64,000 nt of DNA from Microbacterium sp. zg-Y1090 (lineage in GTDB: Bacteria > Actinomycetota > Actinomycetes > Actinomycetales > Microbacteriaceae), in contig NZ_CP126742.1 in assembly GCF_030246945.1 (NCBI RefSeq), positions 1,860,001 to 1,924,000 on the forward strand, written 5' to 3'. The translations under genes and the position numbers were made by a program. A model generated the notes under the pieces. The model was not told the origin of the DNA. It did no database searches and saw nothing but the letters and a program-made list of their open reading frames with translations. Every line of letters starts with the position of its first letter. The stretch's first letter is position 1. Below, piece after piece: positions 36,402 to 46,076 of this stretch.

Positions 36402-37082
36402 TCAGACGCCGTCGCGGGCGCGTCGCAGCCACTGCTCGACGCCGGCGATGTGGGCGGTCGCGAGGGAGGTGGCCAGCTCGACGTCGTGGGCGGCGATCGC
36501 CGAGACGATGGCCGCGTGCTCGCGCAGCGTGCGCTCGACCGCGTCGGCCTCGGTCAACCCGCGCCAGACGCGGGCGCGGACGGTCTGGCTGGTGAGACTG
36601 TCGACGAGACTCGCGAGATAGCGGTTGCCCCCGAGCGCCACGATGGCCCCGTGGAATCGCAGATCGTGCGCGACGAGCGTCTGCACGTCGGTGTCGCTGG
36701 CGACGGTGCGCAGCTCCGCCTCGAGCGCGGCGATCTCGTCGTCGTCGGCCCGTTGCGCCGCAGCGCCGGTGGCGTGGGCTTCGAGGATGCGGCGCACCTG
36801 GAAGACCTCCAGCAGCGAATCGTCGTCGTGCATGTCCATGGCGAAGGACGTCGCCTCCAGCAGCAGCCGCGGTTCGAGGCTCGTGACATACGTCCCGTCG
36901 CCGCGTCGCACATCGAGCACCCGGATGACCTCCAGGGCCTTCACCGCCTCGCGCATCGAGTTGCGCGACAGCCCCAGCCGCTCGGCCAGCTCCTTCTCCG
37001 GCGGCAGCCGGTCACCCGGCGCCAGCTCGCCGGACACGATCATCGCCTTGATCTTCTCGATCGCCTCGTCGGTCACCGCCAT
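36402..37082 (-). CDS. GntR/FadR-family regulator of the fucose locus
   Basis: 226 residues. Winged helix in the first 70 residues: DRLPPEKELAERLGLSRNSMREAVKALEVI, then VRRGDGTYVTS; then an all-helical FCD ligand domain with the metal/ligand pattern (ILEAHATGAA, HDLRFHGAIVALGGN, REHAAIVSAIAAHD). FCD regulators usually sense sugar acids or their breakdown products, here perhaps L-fuconate or a later intermediate. No ribosome site before the ATG; TAGCAT six bases upstream suggests a leaderless message. One operator copy is 25-41 bases upstream, consistent with autoregulation. Confidence 0.85.
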   Translation of the reverse strand: MAVTDEAIEKIKAMIVSGELAPGDRLPPEKELAERLGLSRNSMREAVKALEVIRVLDVRRGDGTYVTSLEPRLLLEATSFAMDMHDDDSLLEVFQVRRILEAHATGAAAQRADDDEIAALEAELRTVASDTDVQTLVAHDLRFHGAIVALGGNRYLASLVDSLTSQTVRARVWRGLTEADAVERTLREHAAIVSAIAAHDVELATSLATAHIAGVEQWLRRARDGV

Positions 37083-37106
37083 GGCGCCATGCTAGGCGCA
37101 AAGACG

Positions 37107-37123
37107 CAGACATCCCATGTTCT
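37107..37123. promoter_or_regulatory. Operator copy 1 (degenerate), fucose regulon
   Basis: CAGACATCCCATGTTCT in the divergent gap of GntR and fuconolactonase. Differs from the core ACATCSGATGT at one central base (C for G). Spacing suits control of both genes. Confidence 0.55.
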
Positions 37124-37148
37124 GGCGCGGCTCGGCCAGAATGAAGAG

Positions 37149-37976
37149 GTGCGCATCCTCGACAGTCACCTGCATCTGTGGGACCCCGAACGCCTCGACT
37201 ATCCCTGGCTGACGGGGCGACTGCTCGGACGTTTCGGAGTAGCGCAGTGGCAGGACGCGACGGCAGAGGCCAGCAGCGCCGAGCGCGCCGCCGTGTTCGT
37301 GCAGGCGGAGGCGGTCGCAGCGCAGAGCATCGATGAGGTCGACTGGGTCAGCGCGTCCGCCGCGGCGGCCGGTGTGCGGGGCATCGTCGCGCGGCTGACG
37401 ATGGAGGATGCCGCCGCGGCCCGCCGTGAACTCGCGCTGCTGCGCGCGCGCCCGCTCGTGGTCGGCGTGCGCAGGCTCCTCCAGGGTGAGGAGGCCGGGT
37501 TCGCGACCTCGCGTGACTTCCTCGCCTCCGCCCGCGCCGTGGCCGATGCCGGGTACGTCTTCGATGCGTGCGTGCGCTCCGGGCAGCTGCGCGAGCTCGC
37601 TGCCCTGGCCGAAGCCGTGCCGTCGCTGACGATCGTCCTCGACCACCTCGGCAAGCCCGACGTGTCCGGCGCCCCCGCCCCGGCGTGGCGGGCGGATCTT
37701 CAGCGCCTGGCCGACCTGCCGCAGGTGTCGTGCAAGCTCTCGGGTCTGCCCGCCGAATCGCCGGAGGGCTGGACGTCGCTGCAGTTCACGCCGTTCCTCG
37801 ACGCCGCCCTGGAGGCCTTCGGCCCGGAGCGCCTGCTCTTCGGAGGCGACTGGCCGGTGTCGTGGCCGTACGCGTCGTGGGAGCGGTTCGTGCGGGACTG
37901 GGCGACGTCCGCCGCCCCGTCCCACACCGCCGCGATCCTCTGGGACAACGCCCAGCGGACGTACCGCCTGCGCTGA
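37149..37976 (+). CDS. L-fuconolactonase, amidohydrolase-2 family
   Basis: 275 residues. Opens L-fucono-1,4-(or 1,5-)lactone to L-fuconate. Metal-binding start RILDSHLHLWDPERLDYPW at residue 2 on, then LDHLGKPD (metal His), VSCKLSGL and LLFGGDWPVSWPYASW: the signatures of COG3618 fuconolactonases. The reading frame is open far upstream, but GTG 37149 places the HLHLWDP motif at the usual position; upstream sequence is the regulator's operator. Substrate is assigned by the rest of the pathway; a role on another aldonolactone is possible. Confidence 0.82.
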   Translation: MRILDSHLHLWDPERLDYPWLTGRLLGRFGVAQWQDATAEASSAERAAVFVQAEAVAAQSIDEVDWVSASAAAAGVRGIVARLTMEDAAAARRELALLRARPLVVGVRRLLQGEEAGFATSRDFLASARAVADAGYVFDACVRSGQLRELAALAEAVPSLTIVLDHLGKPDVSGAPAPAWRADLQRLADLPQVSCKLSGLPAESPEGWTSLQFTPFLDAALEAFGPERLLFGGDWPVSWPYASWERFVRDWATSAAPSHTAAILWDNAQRTYRLR

Positions 37977-37980
37977 GGCC

Positions 37981-38733
37981 TCAGGCCGGGCGCAGCCGGA
38001 GCGCCGACATGCCCCCGTCGACCTCGATGTACGTGCCCGTCGTCGAACCCGCCTGCGGGCCGACCAGGTAGCGCACCGCGGCGGCGACCTCGTCGGCGGT
38101 GACCAGCCGCCCGTGCGGCTGCCGCGCTTCGAGGGCGGCACGCTCCGCCGCAGGATCGTCGGCCGTGTCGAGCAGCCTGCCCACCCAGGGGGTGTCGGCC
38201 GTGCCGGGGTTGACGGCGTTCACCCGGATGCCCTCGCGCAGGTGGTCAGCGGCCATCGCGCGGGTCAGCGAGAGCACCGCGCCCTTCGAGGCGCTGTACA
38301 GGGCACGCTGCGGCAGTCCGGCCGTAGCGGCGATCGACGAGGTGTTGCACACCGCGGCGGCCGGCGAGCGGCGCAGCCACGGGAGCGCGGCGGAGGTGAC
38401 CCGCGCGATCCCTGTGACGTTGACCGAGAGCACGCGCCCCCACTCCGCGTCGTCATTGGCGGCGATGTCGCCCTGCGCGCCGATCCCGGCGTTGTTGACC
38501 ACGATGTCGATGCGACCGAAGCGCTCTCCCACCGCGCTGATCGCCGCCGTCACGCTGTCGCGGTCCGACACGTCGGCGGCGACGGCCAGGAAACGCTCGT
38601 CGGCGGCGGAGGGGTCGAGGTCGAGCACCGCCACCCGCGCGCCGCCGTCGTGCAGGTGCCGGGCGATGGCGGCACCGATCCCGGACGCGCCTCCCGTCAC
38701 CACGGCCACCAACGAGTCCAGTTCGCGCGTCAT
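37981..38733 (-). CDS. SDR, probable 2-keto-3-deoxy-L-fuconate dehydrogenase
   Basis: 250 residues from ATG 38733, which overlaps the FAH stop (ATGA) and has GGGAGG seven bases upstream. Cofactor motif TGGASGIG at residues 13-20, VVNNAGIG, and YSASKGAVL with the catalytic tyrosine and lysine about residue 150. In the non-phosphorylating fucose route such an SDR oxidises 2-keto-3-deoxy-L-fuconate to 2,4-diketo-3-deoxy-L-fuconate with NAD, the substrate of the coupled FAH enzyme. Substrate assignment is by context. Confidence 0.82.
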   Translation of the reverse strand: MTRELDSLVAVVTGGASGIGAAIARHLHDGGARVAVLDLDPSAADERFLAVAADVSDRDSVTAAISAVGERFGRIDIVVNNAGIGAQGDIAANDDAEWGRVLSVNVTGIARVTSAALPWLRRSPAAAVCNTSSIAATAGLPQRALYSASKGAVLSLTRAMAADHLREGIRVNAVNPGTADTPWVGRLLDTADDPAAERAALEARQPHGRLVTADEVAAAVRYLVGPQAGSTTGTYIEVDGGMSALRLRPA

Positions 38734-39590
38734 CGCGTCGCCTCCCATGCCCGGAACGTCTGGCGCTGACGGCCGAGTCCCTCGATCTCCACCTCTACCA
38801 CGTCTCCCGGTGCCAGATACGGGAATCGGCCGGACAGCGCCACCCCTTCCGGCGTGCCCGTGAGGACCAGATCACCGGGCTCGAGGGCGAGGTACTGCGA
38901 GAGATGCCAGATGATGTGCTCGACGGAGAAGATCATGTCGGCCGTCGTGGAGTCCTGCCGCGGCGCGCCGTTGACCCGGCTGCGCAGCCGCAGTCCGGTG
39001 TGGTCGACGTCGTCCGGGGTGACCAGCCACGGTCCCGTGGGGTTGAAGCCCGGCGCGCACTTGCCTTTGGACCACTGGCCTCCCGAGACCGCCATCTGGA
39101 AATCACGCTCGGAGACGTCGTTGGCCGTCACGAATCCCGCGATGTGGGCACGCGCCTGGGCCGGCGAGTCGAGATACGACGCACGCCGCCCGATCACGAC
39201 GCCGAGCTCCACCTCCCAGTCGGTCTTGGTCGAGCCGCGCGGGATCTGCACGTCGTCGTCCGGGCCGACCACCGTGTTGGGCGTCTTCAGGAACATGATC
39301 GGGATCTCCGGCGGGGCCGAGCCGGACTCGGCCGCATGCGCGGCGTAGTTCATCCCGATGCAGACGACCGCGCTCGGTCGCGCGATCGGCGCCCCCACCC
39401 GCAGCTCCGAGACATCGCCGAGGTCGGGCAGCAGCTCCGCCGCCATCGCCTGCGCGGTGCGACCGACGGGGTCATCGGCGAGGAAGGCACCGTCGACATC
39501 GGAGGTGATCGGACGCAAGTCGAGGTGCCGATCTCCGTCGATCACGACGGGGATCTCTTGGCCGACGGGCCCGAGACGCGCGAACTTCAT
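38730..39590 (-). CDS. FAH-type 2,4-diketo-3-deoxy-L-fuconate hydrolase
   Basis: 286 residues from ATG 39590, preceded by AGGAGA. N-terminal [16 protein letters not shown], then [32 protein letters not shown] and [19 protein letters not shown]: metal ligands E, E and D of the FAH fold. Proposed reaction splits 2,4-diketo-3-deoxy-fuconate to pyruvate and L-lactate. Coupled to the SDR that makes its substrate, divergent from fuconate dehydratase. Longer than the other FAH member in this window. Confidence 0.82.
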   Translation of the reverse strand: MKFARLGPVGQEIPVVIDGDRHLDLRPITSDVDGAFLADDPVGRTAQAMAAELLPDLGDVSELRVGAPIARPSAVVCIGMNYAAHAAESGSAPPEIPIMFLKTPNTVVGPDDDVQIPRGSTKTDWEVELGVVIGRRASYLDSPAQARAHIAGFVTANDVSERDFQMAVSGGQWSKGKCAPGFNPTGPWLVTPDDVDHTGLRLRSRVNGAPRQDSTTADMIFSVEHIIWHLSQYLALEPGDLVLTGTPEGVALSGRFPYLAPGDVVEVEIEGLGRQRQTFRAWEATR

Positions 39591-39648
39591 GTTTCTCCTG
39601 TCCTGCCGGACCGTGCAGCCCCTCGGCCGCCGCGGCATCCCGACGCGA

Positions 39649-39677
39649 TTGACAGTATAAACATCGGATGTTTAGTG
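39649..39677 (+). promoter_or_regulatory. Promoter and operator copy 2 of the fucose regulon
   Basis: TTGACA at 39649-39654 (perfect -35), TTTAGT at 39671-39676 (-10, spacer 16). The 17-bp perfect palindrome TAAACATCGGATGTTTA lies at 39658-39674, filling the space between and overlapping the -10. A repressor bound here would block the fuconate dehydratase promoter; it also lies 67 bp from the divergent FAH start. Confidence 0.72.
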
Positions 39678-39719
39678 TGGGAGATCCACGACACCGTGGC
39701 GCGGAAACAAGGAGTGACA

Positions 39720-41015
39720 GTGACCCGCATCGTCGCGCTCGAAACGGCCGACATCCGTTTTCCCACCTCGCTGAGCCTCGACGGCTCGGATGCGATGAAC
39801 CCCGACCCGGACTACTCGGCGGCGTATCTGCGAATCACGACCGACGCCGCGGACGACCTCGAGGGCCACGCGTTCGTGTTCACCATCGGGCGCGGCAACG
39901 ACGTGCAGGTCGCAGCCGTCGACGCCCTCGCCGGACACCTGGTCGGCCGCGAGCTCGAACCGCTCCTCGCCGACATGGGCGCGACGAACCGCACCCTCAT
40001 GGACGACTCGCAGCTGCGGTGGCTGGGGCCGGAGAAGGGCGTGATGCACATGGCGATCGGCGCCGTCATCAACGCCCTGTGGGATCTGAAGGCCAAGCGC
40101 GCGGGCCTGCCGCTCTGGCAGCTGCTGGCACGGATGACGCCCGAGGAGCTCGTCGACCTGGTCGACTTCCGCTACCTCACCAACGCCCTCACCCGCGAGG
40201 ATGCGCTGGAGATCCTGCGCGCTGCGGTGCCGGGACGCGCCGCGCGGGAGGCGGAGCTGCTGGCGACGGGCTACCCCGCCTACACCACGACCCCCGGCTG
40301 GCTCGGCTACTCCGACGAGAAGCTGGCCCGTCTCTGCCGCGAGGCGCTGGCGGAGGGCTTCGGTCAGATCAAGCTCAAGGTCGGCGCCGACCTCGACGAC
40401 GACATCCGGCGCATGCGCATCGCCCGCGAGGTGTGCGGTGAGGGCTTCCCCATCGCCGTCGACGCGAACCAGCGCTGGGAGGTCGCCGAGGCCATCGAAT
40501 GGATGCGGGCGCTCGCCCCGTTCGACCCCGCGTGGATCGAGGAGCCGACGAGCCCCGACGACGTGCTCGGTCACGCCGAGATCGCCCGCGCGATCGCGCC
40601 GGTCCGGGTCGCGACCGGCGAGCACGCCCACAACCGGGTGATGTTCAAGCAGCTGCTGCAGGCCGAGGCCATCGCGGTGATGCAGATCGACGCCGTGCGC
40701 GTGGCCGGCGTCAACGAGAACATCGCGAACCTGCTGCTGGCGGCCCGCTTCGGCGTGCCCGTGTGCCCGCACGCCGGCGGCGTGGGTCTGTGCGAGGCCG
40801 TGCAGCACTTGTCGATGTTCGACTTCGTCGCCGTCAGCGCCACCCGGGAGGGTCGGATGATCGAATACGTCGACCACCTGCACGAGCACTTCACCGTCCC
40901 CACCGACGTGCGCGAGGGCAGCTACCGCGCCCCCCTGGCGCCCGGGGCGGGCATGGAGATGCGCGCCGAGAGCCGGGAGCTCTACGCCTGGCACGGGGAG
41001 GCCGTCGGTGTCTGA
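39720..41015 (+). CDS. fucD: L-fuconate dehydratase
   Basis: 431 residues from GTG 39720 with AAGGAG five bases upstream, full length for the family. Enolase superfamily: removes water from L-fuconate to give 2-keto-3-deoxy-L-fuconate. [18 protein letters not shown] at the start is near-identical to characterised fuconate dehydratases; IKLKVGAD (catalytic lysine), VDANQRWEV and IEEPTSPDD and GEHAHN (metal ligands D, E, E), and [11 protein letters not shown] (catalytic histidine) follow. First gene of fucD - dehydrogenase - fucU. This is the most specific evidence for the pathway. Confidence 0.92.
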   Translation: MTRIVALETADIRFPTSLSLDGSDAMNPDPDYSAAYLRITTDAADDLEGHAFVFTIGRGNDVQVAAVDALAGHLVGRELEPLLADMGATNRTLMDDSQLRWLGPEKGVMHMAIGAVINALWDLKAKRAGLPLWQLLARMTPEELVDLVDFRYLTNALTREDALEILRAAVPGRAAREAELLATGYPAYTTTPGWLGYSDEKLARLCREALAEGFGQIKLKVGADLDDDIRRMRIAREVCGEGFPIAVDANQRWEVAEAIEWMRALAPFDPAWIEEPTSPDDVLGHAEIARAIAPVRVATGEHAHNRVMFKQLLQAEAIAVMQIDAVRVAGVNENIANLLLAARFGVPVCPHAGGVGLCEAVQHLSMFDFVAVSATREGRMIEYVDHLHEHFTVPTDVREGSYRAPLAPGAGMEMRAESRELYAWHGEAVGV

Positions 41016-41982
41016 CCGCGCGACGGCGGCGACGCCCGCACTCACGCCGCTCGGCTACGGCGCGGCGAACCTCGGCAACATGTTCCGCCCTCTCGGGGAC
41101 GATGAGGCGTGGGAGATCCTCGAAGCGGCATGGGATGCCGGCATCCGCTACTTCGACACCGCACCGCACTACGGTCTCGGTCTCTCCGAACGTCGGCTGG
41201 GGGCGTTCCTGCGCACGAAGCCGCGGGACGAGTACGTGCTGTCGACGAAGGTCGGGCGGCTGCTGCGCCCCAATCCTGACGACGACGGCGGACTCGACAC
41301 CGCCAACGACTTCCACGTGCGCACCGACCTGCACCGGGTGTGGGACTTCTCCGAGGACGGCGTGCGCGCCGGGGTCGCCGAATCCCTCGAGCGCATGGGC
41401 CTGGACCGGGTCGACGTGGTGTACCTGCACGACCCCGAACGACACGATCTCGACCTCGCCCTGGCCGAGGCCCTGCCCGCCCTCACGGCGCTCCGTGACG
41501 ACGGCACCGTCACTGCTGTCGGAATCGGATCGATGGTCAGCTCCGCGCTGGCGGCGTGCGTGGGCGCCGCCGACCTCGACGTCATCATGATCGCCGGCAG
41601 GTACACGCTGCTCGAGCAGCCGGCCGTCGCCGACACCCTGCCGGCGTGCCGCGCGACCGGCACCGACGTGGTCGCCGCCTCCGTGTTCAACTCGGGATTG
41701 CTGGCCCGGCCACGTCCCGACCGCGAGGGTCGTTACGAGTACGGCCGGCTGCCGGACGCACTGTGGGAGCGCCTGCAGGCGATCATGGCGGTGTGCGATG
41801 CGCACGAGGTGCCGCTGCCGGCGGCCGCGGTGCAATTCCCGCTGCGCGAGACGACCGTGCGGTCGGTCGTCGTCGGCGGCAGCCGGCCGAGCCAGCTGCG
41901 CCAGAATGCCGAATGGATGGCGCAGGATCTGCCCGACGACTTCTGGGCGGAGCTCGCCGAGCGCGAGCTCATCGCCCCCTGA
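41008..41982 (+). CDS. Aldo-keto reductase, probable L-fucose dehydrogenase
   Basis: 324 residues from GTG 41008, overlapping fucD by eight bases. AKR catalytic tetrad: D and Y in [19 protein letters not shown] in [10 protein letters not shown] in VVYLHDPE; cofactor loop [17 protein letters not shown]. Oxidises L-fucose to L-fuconolactone, the entry step, fed by the mutarotase next door. Some homologues are called D-threo-aldose 1-dehydrogenase, which accept L-fucose too. Confidence 0.86.
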   Translation: MSDRATAATPALTPLGYGAANLGNMFRPLGDDEAWEILEAAWDAGIRYFDTAPHYGLGLSERRLGAFLRTKPRDEYVLSTKVGRLLRPNPDDDGGLDTANDFHVRTDLHRVWDFSEDGVRAGVAESLERMGLDRVDVVYLHDPERHDLDLALAEALPALTALRDDGTVTAVGIGSMVSSALAACVGAADLDVIMIAGRYTLLEQPAVADTLPACRATGTDVVAASVFNSGLLARPRPDREGRYEYGRLPDALWERLQAIMAVCDAHEVPLPAAAVQFPLRETTVRSVVVGGSRPSQLRQNAEWMAQDLPDDFWAELAERELIAP

Positions 41983-42001
41983 TCCGAAAGGACCCCCTCT
42001 C

Positions 42002-42415
42002 ATGCTCGAAGGGATCGATCCGCTGCTGACCGGTGAGCTGCTGTGGCATCTCGATGCGATGGGCCATTCCGACGCGGTCGTGATCGCCGACGCCCATTTC
42101 CCCGCCGCGTCGTTGAGCACGCGGCTGATCGATCTGCCCGGGGTCGGCACTCCCGCGGTGCTGGCGGCGGTGCGCAGCGTGCTGCCGCTCGACGACGCGC
42201 CGGCGCTGGAGCTCATGACCTCGGCAGACGGCACGGTGCTCGACGTGCAGCGCGAACTGATGACCGCCGCCGGCGTCGACGAGTCGGGCACCCGGTTCGT
42301 CGACCGCTTCGCCTACTACGAGCGCGCCAGAGGTGCCTTCGTCATCGTCCGCACCGGCGAGACCCGCGTCTACGCCAACGCGCTGCTGCGCAAGGGCGTG
42401 GTCGGCCGCGCCTGA
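42002..42415 (+). CDS. fucU: L-fucose mutarotase (RbsD/FucU family)
   Basis: 137 residues, family size. MLEGIDPLLTGELLWHLDAMGHSDAVVIADAHFPA is the FucU form (H in GHSD and D in ADAHFP). Interconverts alpha and beta fucose so that fucose released by GH29 enzymes can be oxidised. FYYERARGAFVIVRTGETRVYANALLRKGV at the end is typical (starts FAYYE here). AAGGA nine bases before ATG 42002; convergent with cutC. Confidence 0.9.
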   Translation: MLEGIDPLLTGELLWHLDAMGHSDAVVIADAHFPAASLSTRLIDLPGVGTPAVLAAVRSVLPLDDAPALELMTSADGTVLDVQRELMTAAGVDESGTRFVDRFAYYERARGAFVIVRTGETRVYANALLRKGVVGRA

Positions 42416-42430
42416 GGCGCCGACCGCACG

Positions 42431-43156
42431 CTAGCGGACGCCGGGGCGCGCGGCGGCGACGGCGGCCGCGACGATCGATGCGTCGGTGACGTCGTGGCCA
42501 CCCGCACCACCGCCGGGCCCGGCCGGGGCATCCAGACCGGCACGCGCACGCGCCGACAGGTGCACGGCGCCCACGCCCGATGCCGCGAGGACGGCGATGT
42601 CTTCGGGCCGCACTCCCCCGCCGGCCGTGATCTCCATGGCGCCGCCGACCCGGCGGACGTAGTCGGCCAGCCGGGCGGCACCATCGATGCTGCGCACGGC
42701 GCCACCCGAGGTCAGCACGCGCTCGACGCCCTCCTCCCTCAGCGCGTCGAGCACCTCGTCGCCGCGAGGGCTGGCGTCGATCGCACGGTGGAAGACCAGG
42801 GTCGCGTCGCCTGCGGCATCGCGCCACCGCCGCAGTGCCTCACGGTCGACACGGCCGTCGGGGTCGAGCGCGCCCACCACCACGCCTCCGACACCGCGGG
42901 CGACGACGGCGCGAACGTCGGCCGCGACGAGCGCGACCTCGTCGTCGTCGTAGACGAAGCCGCCGCCCCGCGGGCGGACGAGCACGTTGACGCGGTCGGC
43001 GCCCACGGCCTCGCACACCGCATCGACGAGCCCGATCGACGGCGTCAGGCCACCGACCTCGAGCGCCTCGCACAGTTCGAGCCTGTCGGCGCCGGCGCTC
43101 ATCGCGATGCGGGCGCCGGCTGCGGACTGCACGGCGATCTCGACGATCACACTCAC
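42431..43156 (-). CDS. cutC: CutC family protein
   Basis: 241 residues from GTG 43156, overlapping the fucosidase stop (GTGA). VEIAVQSAAGARIAMSAGADRLELCEALEVGG at the start, LVRPRGGGFVYDD, FHRAIDA and GVERVLTSGG, EITAGGGV are CutC TIM-barrel blocks. CutC was named for copper tolerance, but its reaction is unsettled and it is often in sugar operons, as here; a role on a sugar or phosphorylated intermediate is inference. Last gene of the seven-gene operon headed by the importer. Confidence 0.87.
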   Translation of the reverse strand: MSVIVEIAVQSAAGARIAMSAGADRLELCEALEVGGLTPSIGLVDAVCEAVGADRVNVLVRPRGGGFVYDDDEVALVAADVRAVVARGVGGVVVGALDPDGRVDREALRRWRDAAGDATLVFHRAIDASPRGDEVLDALREEGVERVLTSGGAVRSIDGAARLADYVRRVGGAMEITAGGGVRPEDIAVLAASGVGAVHLSARARAGLDAPAGPGGGAGGHDVTDASIVAAAVAAARPGVR

Positions 43157-44502
43157 GGGTTCATCGTAATCGACACCGCCGCCGCAGCATCGCCGCGGAG
43201 CGCATCGGGGATCACGACGTCGACACCGCCGTCGGCGCGCCGCTCGAACCCAGCCAGACTGCCGTCGGCCCAGCGCGCCGTGCCTTCGGCGAGGTCGACG
43301 GGCAGGTCGAGCAGGCCGGCCGCGGGATCGAGGGCGATGACGTTCACGATGCCCGGACGGGCCGTGTAGGCGCGGGGCGCGCCGGTCTCCTCCGCCGCGC
43401 GCACCCAGGGACGGGTGCCGTAGACGGCGTCGCCGTCCCGGCGCAGCCACGCACCGAGTTCGCGCATCGCCGCCAGCTGCAGGTCGGGGATCGAGCCGTC
43501 GGCCCGGGGACCCACATTGATCAACAGGTTGCCGTTCTTGCTCACCACGTCGGCGAGCAGCCGGATGAGCGCCGCGCCCGACAGGGAGTGGGTGGCATCC
43601 TCGGCCTGGTTGTAGCCGAAGGAGTAGCCGAGACCGCGGGTGGACTCCCACGGGGTGTCGAGCACCCCCTCGACATGCGTGTACTCGCGGGTCAGGTACC
43701 CGTGCCGCGGCACGCCCCAGCGGTCGTTGATCGCCCCGTCGGGGACGGCCTCGAAGTAGCGGCGGAAGAGCGCGGCGAGGCCGTGCTCGTGCGCGCCCTT
43801 GCCGCCGTCGGGCCACTCGATGTCGTTCCACAGGACGTCGGGGCGGAAACGCGTCACGAGCTCCTCGAGCTGGGCGGCGGCGTACCGCGCGAACGCGTCG
43901 TCGTGACGACGGAAGCGGAACAGGTCGGTGTCGGACTCGATCGGCGGGAAGTCGCCCACGTGCCAGTCCAGCGCCCCCGAGTAGTACACCCCGAACCGCG
44001 CCCCTGCGCGGCGGGTGGCGTCGTGGAATTCGCCGATCAGGTCGCGACGAGGTCCGCGCCGCGCCGCGTTGAACGTGGTGGTCGCGGTGTCCCACAGGCA
44101 GAAGCCGTCGTGGTGCTTGGTGGTGGGCACGACGTACCGTGCGCCGGCCCCCACGAGCTCGCCCACGAAGGCGTCGGCGTCGAAGCCACCCGCGTCCCAC
44201 CGATCGGCGAGGTCCTCGTAGCTGCACCCCGGTCCGTAGATCTCCTGGTGGCGGCGCCACGTGGGGCTGCCGGGGATGCGCACGGTGTTGGCGTACCACT
44301 CCGCATACTGGTGATGCGCATAGGCGTCTTCTGCGGGCACACCGCCCGGCGGGTGGGCGGGAGCCCAGGCGGGCACGGAGTACAGCCCCCAGTGCACGAA
44401 GAATCCGAGCTTGGCGTCGCGGTACCACTCGGGCACGGTGGCGGCCGGGTACACCGGCGCCGCGTCGCCCAGGTCCGGGCCGGTGCGGGTCTCGAAGTTC
44501 AT
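43153..44502 (-). CDS. GH29 alpha-L-fucosidase (operon copy)
   Basis: 449 residues from ATG 44502 (GGAGG upstream; ATGA overlap with the M81 gene). EWYRDAKLGFFVHWGLYSVPAW opens the GH29 domain, YVVPTTKHHDGFCLW is the conserved H-H-D block, and RPDVLWNDIEWPDGG holds the nucleophile aspartate (WND). A C-terminal beta domain follows. No signal peptide, so probably intracellular: fucosyl-oligosaccharides would be imported by the ABC system and cut inside. Confidence 0.9.
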   Translation of the reverse strand: MNFETRTGPDLGDAAPVYPAATVPEWYRDAKLGFFVHWGLYSVPAWAPAHPPGGVPAEDAYAHHQYAEWYANTVRIPGSPTWRRHQEIYGPGCSYEDLADRWDAGGFDADAFVGELVGAGARYVVPTTKHHDGFCLWDTATTTFNAARRGPRRDLIGEFHDATRRAGARFGVYYSGALDWHVGDFPPIESDTDLFRFRRHDDAFARYAAAQLEELVTRFRPDVLWNDIEWPDGGKGAHEHGLAALFRRYFEAVPDGAINDRWGVPRHGYLTREYTHVEGVLDTPWESTRGLGYSFGYNQAEDATHSLSGAALIRLLADVVSKNGNLLINVGPRADGSIPDLQLAAMRELGAWLRRDGDAVYGTRPWVRAAEETGAPRAYTARPGIVNVIALDPAAGLLDLPVDLAEGTARWADGSLAGFERRADGGVDVVIPDALRGDAAAAVSITMNP

Positions 44503-46076
44503 GTGCGGGCCTCCGTGGCGGTGCGGCGGGTGATGACGGGGGCGAGATCGGGCGTCGCGCCGTCGTCGTCGAACGGATACACCCCGGGACGCAGCCGGCG
44601 ATGCCCGAGCCGCAGCAGGTCCTGGTCGACGCCGCCCGGGGTGAGGGCGATGGTCCAGCCTGCGGCGAGGTCGTACAGCTCCGGCTCGAGGTAGCCGATC
44701 TTCACGATCACGATGTCCGCCGCCTCGGGGTCCAGGCCCAGCATGCGGAAGTCGTCGAGGTGGTGGAACGGCTTGCGGCGCTCGGTGACGATCGCATGCA
44801 CGCCACCTGCCCGCAGCACGACCTGCGTGCCGGCGACCGGATCGCCCGGTGTCACCGACACCACCTCGCCGGTGATGCGCACGGGTCCGCGGGGCCCGGC
44901 ATCCACCCGGGCTCCGACCGGCAGCGTGACCGTCTCGCCCACGCCGGCCGCCGCAGCCGCCGCGACGGCGTCGGGGTCGAACACGGAGGCGACGAGTACG
45001 GTGACCGACGGATCGGCGAGGTCCGCCCGCTCCAGCAGTCGTCCGAGCGTCCATGTGACGTCGCCGGCGCCGCCGGCGGTGGGGTTGTCGCCGGAGTCGG
45101 AGATCACATACGGGCGCGGGGCGCCGGGAGCCAGCGCGGTGTCGAGGGCGTCGTCGAGTGTCGCGGTGGGGCCGACGAAGGCGAAGTCCGCCCGCGCGTC
45201 CCAGTAGGCGCTCGCGAGACGCGCCGCTTCTTCGGCGATGGCCGACTCGTCGTCGCCCGTGACGATCACCGTGGCATGGCAGCGGGGCTCGTCGGCCCAG
45301 GCGTAGCCGACCCAGATCGCGGCATCCACGACGCCGTCGCGATCCTCGGCCTCGGGGACGAGCGCGTACACCGAGCGCGCGGGGTCGATGCGCGTGCTGG
45401 TCTTCTCCCCCGGCAGCAGCACCGGCACCCGCACCCATGCCTTCAGCGGCCGTCGTGCGAGAGGGTCGGCCCCGGAGGCGCCGCGCAGCCGGGTGAGCAG
45501 ATTGTGCACCGCGCGCTGCTTGGTGTTGAGCCAGTCCTCGTGCGGAGCCATGCGGTAGCAGGTGATCAGGTCGACCGCGTCGAACAGGGCATCGGAGACG
45601 TTGCCGTGCAGGTCCATGGATGCCGACACCAGCGTGTCCGGGCCGAGGGCCTCGCGCACCGCGGCGGCGAGGTCGCCCTCGGCATCGTCCATGCCGACGA
45701 CGCTCATCGCGCCGTGGATGTCGAAGAAGAATCCGTCGAACGGGCCCTCGACTCGGATCCCGGCGACGATCGCGGCCTTCATCCGCTCATAGGTCTCCCG
45801 CGCGACGGCGCCGCCGGGCAGCGACCGACCGTGGGTCAGGGGGACCCAGTCCGCGGCTTCGCCCAGATCCTCACCTGCGTCGAGGAACGGGTAGTACTCC
45901 CGCAGTGATGCGCCCGTGCGCACCGTGAACGCCTCGTCGCCGGAGATGTGCGGCGAGAAGGTGCTCGATTCGATCGAGATGCCGCCGATCCCGATGCGAG
46001 GGCGGGCGATGCCCTCGGGGTGGACGGGATCCAGCGCGCCCTTCCAGACGCGATCGGGGTCAGGACGCGTCGTCAC
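44499..46076 (-). CDS. M81 family (MlrC-like) metallopeptidase
   Basis: 525 residues from GTG 46076, overlapping the ROK gene by 17 bp. IGIGGISIESSTFSPH at the start, FFFDIHGAMSV, ASMDLHGNVSDALF (metal D-x-H), YRMAPHEDWLNTKQRA and SDSGDNPTAGGAGDVT are MlrC/M81 blocks (DUF1485 then MlrC C-terminal domain). MlrC acts on linear microcystin fragments, but most relatives have unknown substrates. Why such a hydrolase sits between a sugar kinase and a fucosidase is unknown; glycopeptide or amide substrates are possible. Confidence 0.85.
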   Translation of the reverse strand: MTTRPDPDRVWKGALDPVHPEGIARPRIGIGGISIESSTFSPHISGDEAFTVRTGASLREYYPFLDAGEDLGEAADWVPLTHGRSLPGGAVARETYERMKAAIVAGIRVEGPFDGFFFDIHGAMSVVGMDDAEGDLAAAVREALGPDTLVSASMDLHGNVSDALFDAVDLITCYRMAPHEDWLNTKQRAVHNLLTRLRGASGADPLARRPLKAWVRVPVLLPGEKTSTRIDPARSVYALVPEAEDRDGVVDAAIWVGYAWADEPRCHATVIVTGDDESAIAEEAARLASAYWDARADFAFVGPTATLDDALDTALAPGAPRPYVISDSGDNPTAGGAGDVTWTLGRLLERADLADPSVTVLVASVFDPDAVAAAAAAGVGETVTLPVGARVDAGPRGPVRITGEVVSVTPGDPVAGTQVVLRAGGVHAIVTERRKPFHHLDDFRMLGLDPEAADIVIVKIGYLEPELYDLAAGWTIALTPGGVDQDLLRLGHRRLRPGVYPFDDDGATPDLAPVITRRTATEART

